From: Adiantum capillus-veneris
Lineage: Eukaryota; Streptophyta; Polypodiopsida; Polypodiales; Pteridaceae
DNA length: 64,000 nucleotides
Direction: 5' to 3'
Assembly: GCA_014529385.2 (NCBI GenBank)
Contig: CM043969.1
Coordinates: forward strand, 15,685,446 to 15,749,445
Below, one piece after another: positions 33,254-43,545 of the stretch (position 1 is the stretch's first letter; each line of letters begins with the position of its first letter). A model generated the notes under the pieces. The model was not told the origin of the DNA. It searched no databases and was given only the letters and a program-made list of their open reading frames with translations. The position numbers and the translations under genes were made by a program.

Positions 33254-34080
33254 ATGGCGAGGACTAAGAAAACTGCAAGGAAGGTCTACCAAGCCCCAAC
33301 TGATCCAGAAATAGATGATGTTGAGAAAGATGCAGAGAAAGAACCCCCTCCACTACCTCGTCAGAGGCCCAATGGCAGAAAAAGATTGAATTATCAGGTG
33401 AAATCCCTAAGAGAAATAAGAAAAGCACAAAAGTCTACTGGTCTACTGATTCCAAAGCTCTCTTTCATGAGAGTTGTCAAGGAGATATCTGATAGACTTG
33501 TAAGCATGATGAATATCAAAGCTTTTGTCTCAGTAAGGTGGCAATCTCAAGCTGTGATGTGCCTTCAGGTAGCTGCTGAGGATTTTCTCATAGACTTTAT
33601 GAATGATAGCAACATTGCAGCTGCATTTGCTCACAGGGTCACACTTATGAGAAAAGATTTTGTGCTTGTGTCAAGGCTAAGGTACAAGTTTGATAAGGCT
33701 CTTGAGCTCATTCCTAGTGAGGATCTTAGAGCCTTCCAAATTTTAAACATCCCTCCTTCCAGCTTGCAGAAAGATTCTAGGGTTGTCATTGAGGATGTTA
33801 CACATGAGTAAGAGACAAGAAAGTCCCAAGATATCAAAGCAGGAAAGGAAGTTGAGAGGGAGCAAGACATGATATCAGAGGATGCTATCCTTAAAGAGCA
33901 AGCTGAAATTTTAAGAGCATCCAACTCTCTTCTTTATGAAAAAGTCACAGGCCAAATGGTGGTGGATGTCTCCTTGTTTGGAGATACTGAGGCATATTTG
34001 GACATATTCCCTCAAGACACAAGTATGCTTGTAAATCCCAACATTGAGCTTGGTGACACTGTGCTCTATATCTATCTCAG
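33254..34080 (+). CDS. Histone H3 / CENH3-like protein (first exon; in-frame TAA after 185 aa)
   Basis: Start ATG 33,254. Residues 1-10, MARTKKTARK, match the H3 tail. Residues 11-45 are an acidic/proline-rich variable tail. Residues 51-144 align with the H3 histone fold: SLREIRKAQKSTGLLIPKLS (51-70), FMRVVKEISD, RWQSQAVMCLQVAAEDFL (95-112), HRVTLMRKDFVLVSRLR (127-143). The Trp in RW, RVTLMRKDF instead of RVTIMPKDI, LLIP, and a loop 1 about eight residues longer than canonical H3 are CENH3-like. A TAA (33,809-33,811) ends the 185-aa ORF, but the same frame stays open to a strong donor CTCAG|GTATGT at 34,081. The product may therefore be a 185-aa histone variant, or the gene a longer fusion with a nonsense mutation. 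A GTAAGA overlapping the TAA is a possible alternative donor. Confidence 0.85.
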
Positions 34081-34165
34081 GTATGTGTTGCTTTGCTAGT
34101 TATTAGTGCATGTGCAAGGTAGACAGGCACAAGGGGATCATTGGGGCTTGTGTTTCCTTTTCCAG

Positions 34166-34752
34166 GTGTCTTATGAGGGATCTTCCAGAGGCTCTAGCTA
34201 TGCAAATTGCCATACTTGACCCTCTAGTAGCATAGTGCCTTTTTAACAAGCAAGGAATCCTTTCAAGTTTTTTTGATGATTTTAACATGCTAACCTGCAA
34301 TTACATATTATACCCCTATGTTGAAGGGTAATTCTTAACTCCTTACATGTTATTTTTAACATTTTGTGGTATTCTTAGCTAATTGTTTTTTATTTTGTAG
34401 AGGACATTGGAGTCTTATTATCTTCAATCTTTTGGAGAAAGATATTATATTTATGAATTCATTGTCAAGTATCCATGGGAAAAGTAAACTGTAAGTATGA
34501 AGCATAATCTATGCTTGATGATGGCCCATCATTGTTTTCTATTAGTAGCTTTTTGATTCAATGTCTTCTTGCAGTGCTGCCAAACTTATTGTTGGTCACC
34601 TGAGTACCACAAATAAGGATTACAATATAGAAGCTTTCAAGTACTACAATCAAAAAGTGCCTTTACAGACAGACTCAACATCTTGTGGATGGAGGGTGCT
34701 TGCAAATGCATGGAGATATCTTGAGTCAAGGTGCCGGATGACTACACTCACT
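34166..34752 (+). pseudogene. Ulp1/C48-like cysteine protease exons 2-4 of the H3-like gene
   Basis: Three exons continue the frame of the preceding exon. Exon 2 (34,166-34,327) has MRDLPEALAMQIAILDPL, an in-frame TAG at 34,233-34,235 and ILYPYVEG. Exon 3 (34,401-34,490) has GHWSLIIFNLLEKDIIFMNS. Exon 4 (34,575-34,752) has KVPLQTDSTSCGWRVLANAW. Introns 34,081-34,165, 34,328-34,400 and 34,491-34,574 all have GT-AG borders and preserve phase. The His of GHW, the Gln of LQTD and the Cys of SCGW match the Ulp1 SUMO-protease layout; the usual Asp of DSL is Asn here (MNSL). Captured Ulp1 domains are known in plant Mutator and CACTA elements. The TAG and Asn suggest the protease may be dead. Confidence 0.7.
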
Positions 34753-34835
34753 GTAAGTGTGGTTCATGTATTTATTTTGATGTTTTATGTATATATGTTC
34801 TCATGTCCTTTAGTTCCTTTTTCTATTTTTTTCAG

Positions 34836-35546
34836 TTGCATGACTATCCAGAGTCTTGGGTCACGTGGGTGAGAGAGAAGGCTGTTTCTATGGTTTTGGA
34901 AAGATCAATAAATCCAAATGATCCAGATTCTCCTTTGCCACCAAAGAAAGGTAGAGCCACCAAAGGTTTGGATGCAAAGAAAATGGATCAAAAGAAGAAC
35001 AGTCCTGCAAAGAAGATCCATACAAAGAAAAAGGATCACAAGAAGAGTCGTGCCAAGGGGAAGAGTCCCACGAAGAAGAAGATCCCTGCCAAGGGAAAGA
35101 GTCCTACCAAAAAGAAGATCCCTGCCAAGGGGAAAAGTCCCACTAAGAAGACTGCCAAGGGAAAGAGTCCCACTAAGAGCCCTGCAAAAAAAAGAGCAGA
35201 TACAAAGGGCCATCCATTCCACTCACCATTGAAATTCAAGGTTCAAAAGCGTCGTACACTTAAGAACAATAAGGGGGAGGCACCTAGCTCACCTTTCAAG
35301 CTACCATTCATGTTGCCAAAGAAAGTTGCCAAATCACCCAAGCCTGCCAGTCCTAAGGAGCCCAAAGCACCAACCCCTGCCAAGTCACCCGTGCCAAGCC
35401 CTAAGGGGTCCAAAGCACCACCCCCTGCCAAGTCACCACCACCACCCACTCCTGAACTTTCACCCCCTTCTGAACACAAAAGGAAAAGGGTCTCTGGGGA
35501 TGCAGAATCCTCTCAAGCAAAAAGAAAAGTGGAATTTCATGATTGA
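34836..35546 (+). CDS. Basic KSPTKK/PKSP-rich C-terminal exon of the H3-like gene
   Basis: The last exon, joined by intron 34,753-34,835 (ACT|GTAAGT...TTTTCAG) in phase. After LHDYPESWVTWVREKAV (the end of the Ulp1-like fold), the chain becomes Lys/Pro/Ser-rich. Repeats of AKGKSPTKK (about 35,050-35,180) lie inside a KK-rich stretch; later come SPKEPKAPTPAKSP and PPPPTPELSPPSEHKRKR, ending KRKVEFHD. S/TPKK-type repeats are typical of linker-histone tails and bind AT-rich minor groove; KRKR and KRK are likely nuclear signals. With the H3-like start this gives a chromatin-oriented protein. Stop TGA at 35,544-35,546. Confidence 0.75.
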   Translation: MHDYPESWVTWVREKAVSMVLERSINPNDPDSPLPPKKGRATKGLDAKKMDQKKNSPAKKIHTKKKDHKKSRAKGKSPTKKKIPAKGKSPTKKKIPAKGKSPTKKTAKGKSPTKSPAKKRADTKGHPFHSPLKFKVQKRRTLKNNKGEAPSSPFKLPFMLPKKVAKSPKPASPKEPKAPTPAKSPVPSPKGSKAPPPAKSPPPPTPELSPPSEHKRKRVSGDAESSQAKRKVEFHD

Positions 35547-35820
35547 ATAGTCCACAAAAGCTATGTACACTTTTGTTCATTTTGTCCATATGAACATATA
35601 TATATACGCTTTGGTGATTCATAATTTTGTACTTCAAATACTTAATACCAACTGTCAATTCTTAAATGTGTATCATGATGTCATGTAAGTTTAAAACAAC
35701 ATAATTAGAGAAAAGATAAATATATTTGCAAAATCCAAGCACCACCTTTAAGAGCAAGGGTCTCTATGGATGAGAAAATCCTCTTATTCCCCCTTGCACC
35801 TAAAGGTGTCGCTTTCAAAC

Positions 35821-36090
35821 TCAATATGGTACCCTCAAGCTTTGCAATTGAATGTTATTGAATGTTGGATACACATTAACCAAAGGGTCATTGGGGTAGA
35901 GGTAACCATCCACCAAAAGGTCCTCATTTGTGTGACCTTGCACTGCGGCATTGTTGTGTTGTATGTAAGTCATAAAGCTTGGAGGGTGCAAGCTCTTTTG
36001 ATAGCCAAAGATGTACACATTTTTTTTTCGTCGATCGTGACAATCGTGCCCTGGATGGGAGATTTGTATATCCATTTGTATCCATATCAT
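35821..36090 (-). pseudogene. Fragment of the transposase N-terminal domain, copy 2
   Basis: The minus-strand translation contains NEDLLVDGYLYPNDPLVNVYP, matching the DIWTDGSLYPPDP...YPSF region of the 27.8-kb transposase. No start codon context or continuation was found; probably a partial duplicate. Confidence 0.5.
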
Positions 36091-36148
36091 GAAGAGATGG
36101 GTTTGTATAGAATAGAATGAAGTAGGTAGAGAGGGGCCAAGGTAGAGA

Positions 36149-36532
36149 TTATGGGCTGTATATTATGGGCTTCAAAGACCATTGTGTGCTATCAGCTCCA
36201 ATAGACGACAATCTCTTGCAGTATCCAAGAAGACTGTGCTCCCCTCTATCTACATATTGTAAGAATGAATCAAGACTATTGAATGTTGGATACACATTGA
36301 TGGTTGGATCATTAGGGTCGAGGAAACCATGCACCCAAAGGTCCACATTGGTTTGACCTACACTACGGCATTGTTCTGCAGCTTTCAAGTAATGACGCTT
36401 TGAGTGTGCAAAGTCCTTTGGCAGCCAAACATGTAGAGAAATTGTTTCCGAACTTGACAATCTTGATATGGATGGGAGGTTTTTAATGTTGCCTAGTTCC
36501 ATGGCAAGGGGGATAAAGCTGGCCTCAAGCAA
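36149..36532 (-). pseudogene. Fragment of the transposase N-terminal domain, copy 3
   Basis: Contains ISLHVWLPKDFAHSKRHYL, NVDLWVHGFLDPNDP, VYPTFNSLDSFLQYV and HSLLGYCKRLSSIG. These align in order with FHLNIKLSQEYATTRSVY, HIDIWTDGSLYPPDP, RYPSFHTPHDLMRFV and DGLLGYSSRLSHSH of the 27.8-kb gene. It is more complete than copy 2, which lies just downstream on the same strand. The frame is open for 127 codons and ends before any catalytic region. It could be an isolated DNA-binding domain or a decayed gene. Confidence 0.6.
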
Positions 36533-36539
36533 GAGTGGA

Positions 36540-36850
36540 GAGTTGCAACAGAGCCACGGAAGGAAGAGGTGAGCTATGGGATGGAGAGCTACAGGAGAGC
36601 TACGGAGTGGCGAGATTTGGAATGGAGAGCTATGGAGTGGAGAGTTATGGGGGATAAAGAGTTGCAGAGAGCTATGGAGAGCTATGGGGAATAAAGAGTT
36701 GCTGGAGAGCTATGGAGTGGAGAGCTTTGGGATGGGGACCTGCAGAAGAGCTATGGAATGGAGAGCTACATCAGATCTATGGAGTGGAGAGCTTTGGGCG
36801 GGGAGCTGCAACAAAGCTATGGAGTGGACCTACAAGAAGAGAGAGGGAGA
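36540..36850. repeat. Minisatellite of GAGAGCTATGGAGTG units
   Basis: About a dozen variable repeats of GAGAGCTATGGAGTGGAGAG, GAGCTACxGxAGAGC and GATAAAGAGTTG words, followed by a purine-rich GAGAGAGG tract to about 36,940. Confidence 0.85.
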
Positions 36851-36940
36851 GGAGTGAGAGAGGGAAGGAGGAAGAGTGTGTGCTAAAAAGTAGAAGAGAG
36901 AAGAGAGAAAGAGAGGAGTGAGAGAGAGGAGAGTGATTTT

Positions 36941-37463
36941 GGAGGGAAATAAAAAAAGGTGGAAAGTTTGATATGTAGCATGTCTAGTAGTGAGATTTTG
37001 AAAGAGAAAAACGATTTTTGGATATACATATAGGTTGGGGAGAAGTTTTGAGTAAAAGTGAGGTGTTTTTTATTTTTTTCTGAGAAAAGTGATTTTTTGG
37101 GCGGAGTCTATAAACGCCCTTGATGATGTGACAAAAGAAAGGAGGGAGGGTAGTTATTGTCATAAGGATCACCACTCTTTTGGGTAGAGAGAGAATGTAC
37201 CTATCCTCCCTCCCTAGCCTCTATTTCAACCTACAAAAAGCCTATGATAGCCTACAAAAAAGCCTATGAGAATACCCTCATTCAATGACCTTGTCTCCTA
37301 AAGCACACACATTCCAAGTTCTGATCCCTTAAAATTAGGGATCCTTACAAGGCCCTTTTGGGGTTCATATTTTTCCTAATCATGGAAATCAAATCTTGGG
37401 AAATACATTTTTCCCAAGCAGGCACTTCTCTTGTAGCATGCACACATTACAATTTTCCCAGTT

Positions 37464-37505
<42 letters not shown>

Positions 37506-38600
37506 CACACACACACACACACACTCACTCACACAGAGTTTGGATCTACTACCAATGCAACTATTGTGAAATCTTGCTTTGCATCATAGCTTGGGCATAT
37601 ATTTCAAGTAGTGTGATGGAGGAATTGCTTTGTGTCAAGCAAGATACATAGAAACATTACTATGTATATTTGGACTCGAGGACTGCAAATCTATTATTGC
37701 TATTTCAATGGAAATAGGTTTGAAATTGAGTCTTCATGATGCTAGAGATCTTATTGATGTCACTCTTTATCAAACTATTGGATGCCTTATTTATGTGTAC
37801 AATACAAGGGCAAATATTTAGTTGCAATCTCATAGGTCAATAGATTTTTGCATAGCCCAAAGGTCTAAGCATTAGTAGGACGTTTTTGTTACATGAGAGA
37901 CCATTCATGCATATCATGGTTGAGCAACAAGCAACCTAATGTGGCCACTTCCAATTGTGAAGCTTAGTACAAGACAATCTCCACAATTACGATTGAGTGT
38001 GCATGGATCAAATGCCTTTTGGCTGATTTGGGTGTTGGATAGGCCCACACTATCAACATTATCTAAACGAGGAACCCAGTTTTTCATTCTCGCACATGCT
38101 AGAGAGAGACTCCCAGTAGGAGAGATAAGCTTGGCTTAGGTTCCGACACAAGACATCCTTGCAGATCTATGTTCACAAAAGTATTTCCGTGTGAGAAGTT
38201 CAAAGATTTCAGCAAAGCTTTGGGCCTACCTCCCTTTGTGGATTGTCCATGTTCTTAGGGAATGTCACTTCCATATACTCTGTGTGCGAGCTCTTGTTCA
38301 CCGCATCACTCCCAAGGGGGGATTTGTTACCATATATGTGGTAGTGATGAGGGTGAGCCTCAGGGGCTAGTCGTATTGTGGTTGTGCAAAAGAGTCCACG
38401 ATTCAAGATGAGGAGGAGAGTTCACATCCTAGGTTGAAGGTCCAAAGTCTTCAAATGTTGCCATATGGAAACCCTAGATCGCACCATAATCTAGTACTCT
38501 ATAATATAGATGATTGCACTAAGTTTATACCCTTGTCTCCTCAGTATCTTTAGTCAATTTTGATAATTTCAAGAGTAGAGGAGTCTCTTGAAGATGCTTG

Positions 38601-38635
<35 letters not shown>

Positions 38636-39470
38636 CAATGTCCTTGATGAGGTAAAGAACTAACTCTCTCTATCTCGCTCACGCCTGCAATTACCGACTA
38701 CAAGAATTCTTGCCACACGAGTTAGTTTGGAGAGTTGTTAGGGGACTCTCGCTATATACTGGCCCAGTTTTTCTATTTTAATGAGGCTAGTTTCGAGGAA
38801 AATTTCCTTCTTCTCCCTTCATCAATGTGTGGGGATGTGGTTGTGAGTTTCCACCATCTCATGAGACCAATCACAACTTTTCACATCTATGTTTTTTTAA
38901 TCTTAATTTTGATCCAAGAAAAGAGAAGGTATTTATTTCTATGACCTTTGCGCTTTGGGCAAGCCCACATAAGCCAAAAAATCTTCTACAAGTATGAGTT
39001 ATGCTTTTTGGTGCCATAACCTCAAGCGATGGCCCACTATGGCATCCGAGGTCGTCCTCATGCAGGGGTAAAGAAAAAGAAAAAGATTTTAGTTTTGAAA
39101 ACAACTCCTTCTTTAGGTTTAGGTTTTTCTTTAGTGGTAAATGGAGACTATAAAAGAGAAACCTAGGGAGTCGTTGGAAGGAAATTTGAAGTTTGTAATT
39201 AGACTCAAAGGCAAGGGATTTAGATGCAAGTACGTTTTAGTATATGTAAAGTGCAGGGTTCAATTTACTGTGAAATCAAATCGCGATTTATTGTGAAATC
39301 AAATCGCAGAAGAAGGAGAATTTTTATTTGACACGAATTGCTATTGCTTGATTATGGTATAATACTACTATTCTTTTATGAAAATAATTTATTGGGTCTA
39401 TGCACGCTTTATTAGATAGAATCTACGCCGATTCCCTCCATGTCCCCTCATTTTCCAAATGAAAACGTAA

Positions 39471-39505
<35 letters not shown>

Positions 39506-41416
39506 GTCTCTCACGCCGGCTCTTGCTCTACTTACACCAGCTTGGCGATTGTACCGCCCACTCAAACTCAAGAGAGAGAGAGCCACTACCCATCACAATG
39601 ATACACTACCCAGCATGCAATGAATAAAATCTCAAGGGTGGTCGGGTGGAACGAGCTACTTCAAGGAGGTCTTGTGTATCATAATTGTAGCTGAGGTTAT
39701 TCTCTCTAAACTTTTCTTCGTTTGCTATTGTTCTATTAATATCGTGAGGCATGTTGCATTTGTGAACATCCATAAAACCCATCCACACCTACCAAATGTT
39801 GTAATTTTTAGATGGGTAGGGGACCATGGATCATTCCCCCTCTTATAATCCTGCAAATGGGTCGAAGGATTATAAGGAATGTGACCATTTCCAACCGTCA
39901 AGGGTCGGGGGGCCAATACATATACAACTGCACATGGCGTGTGGTGATCGACAGTAGACGTTGACAAGTGACAGTCGAAGTCTGTGCGAGATCATTACAA
40001 CTGCTAACATGGCATGTTCTTGTCCTAACGGTATGTTGTTCTGTTCACTGACTTGGCAAGCTATTGTTGGAGCAAGGGTCTGCAGCCCTTCAACCAGGGC
40101 TCGAGAAAAGATAGGTTCGCTTTATCCAAAGCATGTTCAAAATGAAAAATTGCCGGCTCAAGTTTGGACAAGAAGGTTCTCAGGCCGGTTCAAATTATGG
40201 AACTTTTAGTTATAATATGTAATTTTTAGTGTTGTTATCGCTCTCAAATTTAGAGTTAGCCTGTTCATATGCGTGTGAAGAGGTTCCAAAGCCGAGTCCA
40301 CAAAAAATGTTTCCCGAGCCCTGCCTACAACAGCTCAAGCAGGAGGGTACATGATTACTTCTGCTGATGTGGAGGGCTATCCTTGCTTTCCAGCAGCCGA
40401 GGTGGCGGCACACTAGAGGAGTGGCTACAACAAGTGTAATTCCTGACAGCTGTTGACTTACCGGCAATTTGTCGGCTGCGCCTTGAAATTACAACCAATA
40501 ATGGCCTGTAGATGAGCGGCCAAGAGGCATTGCCCCGACCCCGACTGGACGTAGGTAAGTATCTCCCTTGAGGGCTTTTAGCTTCAATTTATCATCAAAA
40601 ATCATTTATAGTATTCAAGTATCAATGTTGTTCGCTCCTTGTTGGTGGTTGGTTTGCATTCTATTATCTACTTGTAATTGGGTGGCTCCTTCTAAAGCCA
40701 AACATTCATGAACTTGAGACTCTGTGGAACTGTTGAACTCTAATAAATCTAATAAATCTAGTGGCAATTTTTTTGTTAAATCTAGCTCACTTCATGTGAG
40801 TATTTTCAGAAAAAAAATCTTTCTTATCCTCTCATCTCAATAAAATTTCATTCTCAAGTAGTTGTGTCTCGTGGAACCAAAAGATAACAATAGGTTCCAG
40901 GCCTTAGCCTTGTCATAGTTGCTTTCACAATTACAATTCAAGATGTGATATGACCTTAGCAACTACTTTCCTGCTAGATAGTGTCTATAAGTGCTTATTT
41001 CCACTCATCAAAATTCTTGTTTTCCTTCATGCTGAAAATCCAGCCCCTAATCTCCTAAATGATTTCTTCAAATTTGCTCCTCCCAAATCTTCGGGTCACG
41101 CCCAATGGCCCACACATTTGGTAGCAACATACTCCCTTTAGGGATTCTATAGCCCCCAACCTCGCATTCTTTGATTGACAAATGTGGTATTAGTAGCGGT
41201 CCTGGTGGATGTAGCCTCATTGTACACCAAGCTTGGTAGCTCCTCTTATCCTATCATTCTCCTCTCCCCCTTTGTGACACAATCTAGCTCCATTTGTAGT
41301 CTACTCATTGCTTGTGGAGTTCTCACTAGCTCTGCCATAGCCCAATCCAACACAGTGCTGGACGAGTCAATACTTGCTGCAATGAGCTCCTATTCACACA
41401 AAAAATGCTCATTGTT
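36941..41416. other. Gene-poor interior of the 18.8-kb unit
   Basis: No protein family was recognised in 4.5 kb. Simple sequence includes (CT)n 37,467-37,501, (AC)n 37,504-37,524, (CT)n 38,607-38,632 and a run of 29 C at 39,475-39,503. Scattered open frames under 100 codons show no motifs. GAAATCAAATCGC is duplicated near 39,280-39,310. Confidence 0.4.
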
Positions 41417-42305
41417 TGTCATAAAATCTAGTATCTAATATCTAACCAACCCATTTGATTTTCTCATATTAAATTTATCGCTTAATGTGGGAGAATAAAC
41501 CAACCCATTTGATTTTCTCATATTAAATTGATCACTTAATGTGGGAGAATAAACTGGAACAAGGGTTAAGATATAGACATGTGCTTATAGATCTATCTCA
41601 ACACGGGGCCAATGGTAAAGGGGCCCAAATGAGAGTTGGTCTATCAAAGAGCAAAGCTAATCAATGGAGCATAAGACCTTAGGGTTACCTTCATTGAAGA
41701 CCTCCAATAATGTGTGTAGAAGTCCTTTGGCCTTAGGTAAGCAAGGGCTGAGCTTGAGGCGGGAACGCGACCCAGCTTGAGGTGCTTCTCCTACTTGTCA
41801 TGCTTGATGACTGAGGTGCTTGAGGTGCTTGAGATGCTTGAGGTGCTTGACATGCTTGAGATGCTAGGGTTGCACTTCAGGTGAGAACCCAGCCCGAGCT
41901 TAAAGTTCTTAAGGGCCAAGCTTGTGGTGGGAACTCGGCCTATGCATGAGGGGCTTGAGGTGTCAAAAAGTCAAATATTCAATCCCTACAAGGAGGGGGC
42001 GACCCCTACATGAGGGGGGATGAGAGAGAACACCCACACACTCACACTAGGCATGCATGGTACAGAGAAAGCAGAAGGGACACTTGTCAAGTTCCTCCTC
42101 ATGCTGCCCTCATGTGTGCTTGAAGCCTATTGGTTGGCCAGCCAAGGGGTCCAATGTTATTTTAGGAGATTTAATCAATTGATTTTGCATTTATCAAGTC
42201 CTCTCTCTCAAAGTGGAAAGGGGGACACTTGTCCCAAGGCTACCCTTGCTGCTTGTAATGCCTCCTGCTTGTGAAGTGCTAGGCCTAGAGGGGTCTAATG
42301 AGCTT
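41417..42305 (+). repeat. Repeat R, copy 2
   Basis: Plus-strand copy of the repeat at 22,274-23,084. It has its own 54-bp tandem duplication (from 41,444 and 41,498; AACCAACCCATTTGATTTTC) and a GCTTGAGGTGCTTGAGATG minisatellite (41,778-41,872). It carries an extra segment of about 27 bases near 42,255 compared with copy 1, and lies upstream of a gypsy gag on the same strand. Confidence 0.8.
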
Positions 42306-42354
42306 TAAGCATGAGCTACAAGGGGGGGTCGACCCAATCAAGCTAGGGGGTTTA

Positions 42355-42355
<1 letters not shown>

Positions 42356-42414
<59 letters not shown>

Positions 42415-42415
42415 A

Positions 42416-42464
<49 letters not shown>

Positions 42465-42465
42465 C
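42356..42465. repeat. (CA)n microsatellite, interrupted
   Basis: Two (CA)n blocks, 42,356-42,412 and 42,423-42,461, separated by TAAACACAT. Confidence 0.95.
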
Positions 42466-43545
42466 TCTCATTGTGTGCTATGCAAAGTGCAAGAGCTCCC
42501 TTTCCTTCTCCAAGCAAGTAGAGGTTGAGAGCGTACACCAACACTCTTGGCTATGGAGTGCAAATCCAACCAAGAGCCATGATTCAATGCTTAAGCTTGC
42601 CATCTCCTTCTTCTTCATTACTATGCTATTATGTATGCTAGCAAGAAGAGCTATGATAAGTGAGGAACTAATTCTTTCTCCTATGAAATGTTTCTTCTTC
42701 ATCTTCCCTACCCTCATTCCCTGCTAGCTCTCTCCACCTTCAAAGGTGTTTGAGGTCTTGGGACTGAGGCTTGGGATAGTTAAATCTTTCTTCGAGTTTA
42801 TATTATGCTTGTGATGCATGATGCTTTCCATCTTCATTGAATCACCTAGGTCACAAGGAACACAAAGATTGTATTGTAACAAGTCTCTCTTAATAGGAGA
42901 AATCATAACACAAATGCCTATTGGGGGGGGACTGGCTCCACATATATCCGATCCTCAACTATTGTCATGTTCTCTAAATTCTCTCTCTTGCAAAAGTATT
43001 GTTTATGCCAAGTTAACTAATTGCTATGATTATGTTGCTATCTTCAATTATGTTCACAGGCTATGCTCACAAAGCAATTTCTCAAAAGTACTCTCATTAA
43101 TTTCCGCTATTCTCAAGTTAAATAGGCCAATTCAATTATATCGGTACAAGAGCATTTGGTTTCGCTTTTCTTGCTTAAGAAGAGAGGTCCTTAAGTAGCC
43201 TATAAATGGTTGATGTTGTTAATTATATTAGGTAAGTGGAACTGGGATCTATTATCGGTTTTGTTGAGCCCACTATGTGGGATATGGTGCACACCTCGAG
43301 AGCTTTGGACTTAATAATGGAGTCTTTTTAGACTTGCCTACGGCTTTACCATTATTGAGCCATAAGAAGTCCGAAAGGAGCTAGCCCTCGGCAACTCTGC
43401 TATGTTAGACCTACTCCTCTACTCTCTATAATTAACCACTTTGAGCCGTGGGTGTAGATACTTAAGAGCTGATTTTCAAAGGCTAAGGGGAGTGGCAACT
43501 AAGGTTTTGAATTGCCAATGCATACACTAAGTATATACATAAATT

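Noticed and set aside
34561-34872. Independent small plus-strand gene
   Set aside because: It reads through an intron; the coding part is exon 4 of the H3-like gene, shown by matching splice phases.
34905-35479. Minus-strand Leu/Gly-rich open frames
   Set aside because: Antisense shadows of the KSPTKK and Pro-rich exon.
22274-42305. Repeat R copies as the two LTRs of one element
   Set aside because: Opposite orientation and unclear TG/CA ends.
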